Source of the DNA: Borreliella yangtzensis
GTDB taxonomy: Bacteria > Spirochaetota > Spirochaetia > Borreliales > Borreliaceae
NCBI RefSeq assembly: GCF_014201775.1
Contig: NZ_JACHFG010000001.1
Coordinates: 405,036 to 469,035, forward strand
Length of the DNA stretch: 64,000 nt
Direction of reading: 5' to 3'
Positions 62,230-64,000 of the stretch are shown here, one piece after another. Each line of letters opens with the position of its first letter. Positions within the stretch are counted from its first letter, which is position 1. Made by a program: the position numbers and the translations under genes. Under the pieces are notes generated by a model. It was not told the DNA's origin, made no database searches, and worked only from the letters and a program-made list of their open reading frames with translations.

Positions 62230-62461
62230 ATGTTTATAGCAACCTTGGAAGCACTCTTGACAGATACTTTGAATAAACTAGATATTTCAAATTTAGAGAA
62301 GATTAAAGAATCATTTGAAAAAATATTATCTAGGATAAAATTTGTCTCATAATCATCAAAACAACTTCTATTTTAGATACTTTATAGCTCTGAGTGTATT
62401 GTTAAAAACTATTGGAGATGTTGTTAATGATAGAGAAATAAATTCAAGCAGCAGGGTTTAA
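62230..62461 (+). pseudogene. Frameshifted remnant of an unidentified plasmid-type gene
   Basis: ATG 62230 opens 40 codons (FIATLEALLTDTLNKLDISN, then KIKESFEKILSRIKF) to a TAA at 62350. A single frameshift near 62340 leads into LSHNHQNNFYFRYFIALSVL and KTIGDVVNDREINSSSRV, ending at 62461. Together this is one ~78-residue helical, charged polypeptide broken by one shift. I do not recognise the parent family; the composition recalls helical Borrelia plasmid proteins. Confidence 0.5.
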
Positions 62462-62466
62462 ATATG

Positions 62467-62935
62467 CTATGAGGCTGCTAAACACACATAATCTTGAGTA
62501 ACATTAATTTGTGTAAAAATTGAATCCGTGCTTGCTATCCATTCTCATAGCAAAACTCTTGCCTTATATGTTGGCATATCTTTATAAAGTTTCTCTTGAG
62601 TTTCGATAAGTCCTTTACTAAAAAGTACATTATCATAAGTTATAGAATTATATGTTTTAAAAATTGCTATATTATCAATATAATCAGTTTTAAAATAATG
62701 TTGTAGTTATTTTCAACTTCATGAGCAGCTGCAAGTCTTTTTATGCATTAATAGTAAAGCTCCATTTCCCTTATTGAACACTCCTTTATAATTAAGTAGA
62801 AAAAAGAGAAATATGCTTTTCAATTTAAAAGTACGCCTCTCTTTATAGCTTTATAAGCTGTTTCAAGCTCTAAGCAGAAATCAAAAAAATCTGTTTCTTT
62901 TTTATAAGAATTATATTTATACCTGCGTTTAGTGT
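62467..62935 (-). pseudogene. Multiply broken gene, plasmid/prophage type
   Basis: Minus-strand reading gives a protein-like series broken by in-frame stops and one frameshift. The pieces in order are ITPNTKRRYKYNSYKKETDF, FDFCLELETAYKAIKRGVLL, stop, KAYFSFFYLIIKECSIREME, stop, CIKRLAAAHEVENNYN, shift, KTDYIDNIAIFKTYNSITYD, SKGLIETQEKLYKDMPTYKA, stop, EWIASTDSIFTQINVTQDYV. It ends at CTA 62467-62469. This was once a protein of about 155 residues. A prophage gene (such as a terminase small subunit) is possible because a terminase fragment adjoins, but this is a guess. Confidence 0.5.
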
Positions 62936-63158
62936 TGGGGGTGATAATACCGATTTGTGTGTTATGGAAAGAGTTGATGACAAGTATTACGTTTTGTATT
63001 TCAAGACCAAAGACTAGTAAATGGCGCTTATATTATGAATATGGTGAAGCGGTATTAAAAAATTTTAATGTAAATACACGCTACTTAGAAGATAGAGATA
63101 ATGCTAAAGGTGCAGGTGCATTGCCCCGTGAATATATAACGATGTTATTATGCTAAAC
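62922..63158 (+). pseudogene. Fragment of a phage terminase large subunit
   Basis: One frame reads FSVGGDNTDLCVMERVDDKY and YVLYFKTKD before a TAG at 63015-63017. The continuation is in another frame as TSKWRLYYEYGEAVLKNFNV and NTRYLEDRDNAKGAGALPRE, ending at 63156. The D(N)T motif after a glycine pair, followed by a strand with YYVL, is the typical start of the RNase H-like nuclease domain of large terminases. The whole stretch is ~75 codons with a frameshift. From memory, cp32-type Borrelia prophages carry such a terminase. It is a dead fragment. Confidence 0.55.
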
Positions 63159-63256
63159 TTATTGGATTTTGGTTTAACCTGAGTAATTCTAAAATAATGT
63201 TCCATATTCTTTCTAAGAAACATATACACCGTTTACTTGCAAAAAATTTTGTATAA

Positions 63257-63472
63257 CAAAATATAGCTAATTTGGCACAAGATCTGAAAAAAGAGATTCA
63301 AATTAACAATCAAGTTTTATTAGAAAAAATGGATATTAACAATCAATTATTATCGGAAAAACTTAAGGTAAGCAACACAATAATAACCATTGCGGCAATA
63401 GTAGTAATTCCTATTGTCATATCTATTCTAGTTCCTTATGTTGTTTCGCTAATTGGCAGCTATCTCAAATAG
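63257..63472 (+). CDS. Small coiled-coil protein with C-terminal membrane helix, possibly a remnant
   Basis: The frame opens after TAA 63254-63256 and contains TTG at 63272, giving 66 residues. It has a short heptad-like repeated part (KKEIQINNQVLLEKM, then DINNQLLSEKLKV), followed by a hydrophobic helix (TIITIAAIVVIPIVISILV). The design, repeats followed by a C-terminal membrane anchor, resembles Bdr-type Borrelia plasmid proteins, but the sequence is not clearly Bdr. No ATG and no good ribosome-binding site are present, so it is probably the end of a broken gene. Confidence 0.4.
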   Translation, partial: QNIANLAQDLKKEIQINNQVLLEKMDINNQLLSEKLKVSNTIITIAAIVVIPIVISILVPYVVSLIGSYLK

Positions 63473-63666
63473 AAATTACAAAGAATTTTTACCCATAATT
63501 AATTAAGAAAATATTTTATCTAACATTAGTTTTTGTAATTTACTGGTATTATTATAGATTCCTTGATGTTTTAGGGTCCGCATTAATATATCGTTTTAGA
63601 GTATGTGAATTTTTACAAGGTTCTTTTTCGGTAAAGAAATTTGAAATCAAATTGATAATAGTAAGT
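63473..63666. other. No recognisable gene
   Basis: About 190 bases between the coiled-coil remnant and the next minus-strand remnant. All frames are broken; I see only AT-rich sequence that may be debris of the flanking pseudogenes. Confidence 0.4.
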
Positions 63667-63884
63667 TTAATCCCGGTAGCGCTGTTTAGGTAATGATTTA
63701 GATTGCTCCGGTTCATCTTTTTTTAAAGATGAGTATGATTTAATGTAATTGAGTTTATTATATATTGAAGTCAAATATGTTGTTTGCCACATAATTAATT
63801 CTACGTGCATCAACAGATAGTAATCTAATTGTATTAGAGCAAATTAGAGGTATGTTTGAATTTGTAAACCGTATTTTATTGTAA
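63667..63884 (-). pseudogene. Frameshifted minus-strand gene remnant
   Basis: Reading leftwards from 63884, one frame gives TIRLLSVDARRINYVANN. Another frame gives MHVELIMWQTTYLTSIYNKL and then NYIKSYSSLKKDEPEQSKSL with PKQRYRD-stop (stop at 63667-63669). The second part has an ATG at 63810 and could be a 47-residue ORF, but the hydrophilic tail looks like the end of a longer protein. Parent gene unknown. A + strand frame over 63798-63884 is also open, so the coding strand is not certain. Confidence 0.4.
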
Positions 63885-63957
63885 AATTAGTTTGCATACT
63901 ACCCCTAATACTGCACATTAATAATAAAAAGATTGATAAAATAGTAAAATATTTCAT
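63844..63957 (-). pseudogene. Truncated lipoprotein gene (signal peptide only)
   Basis: ATG 63957 on the minus strand opens MKYFTILSIFLLLMCSIRG, a textbook Borrelia lipoprotein leader with lipobox LLMC (Cys15). The frame then runs through a copy of the 28-bp repeat and stops at 63844-63846 after 37 residues. No mature domain follows, so this looks like a lipoprotein gene cut just behind its leader, or a very small lipoprotein. Confidence 0.5.
63878..63905. repeat. 28-bp direct repeat, copy 1
   Basis: ATTGTAAAATTAGTTTGCAT plus ACTACCCC, identical to 63956-63983. The copies start 78 bases apart and bracket the lipoprotein leader. Confidence 0.9.
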
Positions 63958-63983
63958 TGTAAAATTAGTTTGCATACTACCCC
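63956..63983. repeat. 28-bp direct repeat, copy 2
   Basis: Perfect second copy of 63878-63905. In minus-strand terms, this copy lies just before the ATG of the lipoprotein leader and the other just after its lipobox. It may result from a duplication that truncated the gene. Confidence 0.9.
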
Positions 63984-64000
63984 GCACTACTAATAAAATA

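Noticed and set aside
63798..63884. + strand frame reading RASTDSNLIVLEQIRGMFEF
   Set aside because: Protein-like but short; the opposite strand has longer protein-like pieces in the same place. The choice is uncertain, so it is not listed as a gene.
63901..64000. Possible hairpin telomere at the window end
   Set aside because: The end sequence shows direct repeats, but I could not see a terminal inverted repeat or the conserved TAGTATA-type box at the right distance. The window probably ends before the real telomere.

Overview
This window looks like the right-hand end of a Lyme-group Borrelia (Borreliella) linear chromosome. The DNA is very AT-rich. The gene order infB-rbfA-truB-rpsO-pnp ... 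uvrB-uvrA ... arcA-arcB-arcD matches, from memory, the B. burgdorferi B31 order BB0801 to BB0843. Several recognisable proteins (ArcA, UvrB) look like close but non-identical relatives of the B31 proteins. I infer another Lyme-group strain or genospecies; the exact species cannot be settled by eye.

Region 1 (1-21.5 kb) is mostly + strand housekeeping. It has translation genes (infB 3' end, rbfA, truB, rpsO, tgt, miaA, an RluD-type synthase and a 31-codon ribosomal-type peptide), RNA decay (pnp, yicC) and envelope genes (two LptF/LptG permeases, murJ, murC). It also has a coenzyme A supply block (coaBC divergent from a YhdT-like gene and panF), a P-loop protein with an Asp23-like tail, an atypical cytidylate kinase and an omega-like RNA polymerase subunit. 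Many genes overlap by 4 to 30 bases, which points to long operons.

Region 2 (21.5-42 kb) alternates strands. It contains small exported proteins around a palindromic divergent promoter, a phosphodiester-glycosidase-type protein, DEAH helicase hrpA, topA, sbcD-sbcC, a ROK-family sugar kinase, a lipoprotein, ileS, a ClpA/ClpC-type ATPase with an altered second Walker B motif, and a phosphohexomutase.

Region 3 (42-58 kb) has uvrB-uvrA, an LptD-like outer-membrane protein, a lipoprotein candidate, RNase H1, a lipoprotein with a probable permuted papain-like domain, the arginine deiminase genes arcA-arcB-arcD, and a SIMPL-domain protein.

Region 4 (58-64 kb) has a different, accessory character. 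It carries adenine deaminase (plasmid-borne in B31, from memory), an exported MTA/SAH nucleosidase preceded by a 24-bp triplicated repeat, and a queuosine-precursor-type transporter enclosed by a perfect 46-bp inverted repeat. It then runs into broken plasmid or prophage-type genes, including a terminase large-subunit fragment and a truncated lipoprotein beside 28-bp direct repeats. The intact genes suggest a nucleobase-salvage cassette: the nucleosidase releases adenine, the deaminase makes hypoxanthine, and the transporter could feed the Tgt enzyme encoded 50 kb away. No rRNA, tRNA, CRISPR array or intact insertion sequence was recognised.
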